Assembly: GCA_030064795.1 (NCBI GenBank)
Contig: JASJEI010000552.1
Location: 1 to 5,576, forward strand
From: Pleurocapsa sp. MO_226.B13
GTDB taxonomy: Bacteria; Cyanobacteriota; Cyanobacteriia; Cyanobacteriales; Xenococcaceae
Reading direction: 5' to 3'
DNA length: 5,576 nt
The notes beneath the pieces are model-generated. The model made no database searches, was not told the DNA's origin, and saw only the letters and a program-made list of their open reading frames with translations. The stretch's first letter is position 1, and each line of letters begins with the position of its first letter. A program made the translations under genes and the position numbers. Shown in pieces: positions 5,530 through 5,576 of the stretch.

Positions 5530-5576
5530 TGCTTTTTTGGCAATGAGTTCCCCCAAGGTCGGAATCAAGTTTTTGC
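5530..5576. other. Unassigned right edge
   Basis: The last 47 bp follow the palindromic repeat. On the minus strand a frame enters the window as KNLIPTLGELIAKKALES and stops at TAA (5481-5479) inside the repeat. The first dozen residues look protein-like and could be the end of a minus-strand gene overrun by the repeat, but the stretch is too short to judge. Confidence 0.15.

Noticed and set aside
5355..5543. Minus-strand frame of 62 codons at the right end.
   Set aside because: It runs through the palindromic repeat and then antisense to the YADD block of the reverse transcriptase, so it spans two unrelated sequences.

Overview
The window looks cyanobacterial. It is AT-rich, carries the octamer GCGATCGC (HIP1) four times (1362-1369, 2091-2098, 2873-2880, 5462-5469), and encodes a large NB-ARC/WD40 protein of a kind typical of multicellular and colonial cyanobacteria. 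No genus can be named from the sequence alone.

Layout. Positions 1-89 (minus strand) are the start of a small gene that runs off the window. Its first 30 residues look like a double-glycine leader peptide, ending in Val-Val-Gly-Gly, behind a clear Shine-Dalgarno site. Positions 90-873 are a long AT-rich divergent intergenic region with no convincing gene. It holds several inverted repeats and three separate pairs of TGTAAG hexamers, each pair spaced exactly 10 bp. On the minus strand these resemble the HLR1 box of the cyanobacterial response regulator RpaB. Positions 874-3453 (plus strand) encode an 859-residue STAND-type protein: N-terminal helix-turn-helix-like domain, NB-ARC ATPase, pentapeptide-like linker, and seven WD40 repeats.

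The right half is a wreck site. The WD40 gene stops at a TGA that looks like a mutated CGA, reads on as an eighth WD40 repeat for 12 codons, and is then cut by an intact 1794-bp insertion sequence (3492-5285). The element has 17-bp perfect terminal inverted repeats, a CTAG sequence on both sides, and an apparently complete IS1182-like transposase on the minus strand (5104-3515). Beyond it the flank is not the rest of the WD40 gene. It is a 51-codon piece of a group II intron reverse transcriptase containing the YADD active-site motif (5286-5438). That piece breaks off and gives way to a GC-rich, imperfectly palindromic repeat (about 5446-5529).

Reading of the whole. The left side is a possible secreted-peptide locus divergent from a signalling or defence-type STAND gene. 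The right side records repeated mobile-DNA activity. The two flanks of the insertion sequence come from different genes but share CTAG, which is best explained by recombination between two copies of an element that favours CTAG targets. No functional link between the peptide gene and the STAND gene is shown by the sequence; they share only the intergenic region.
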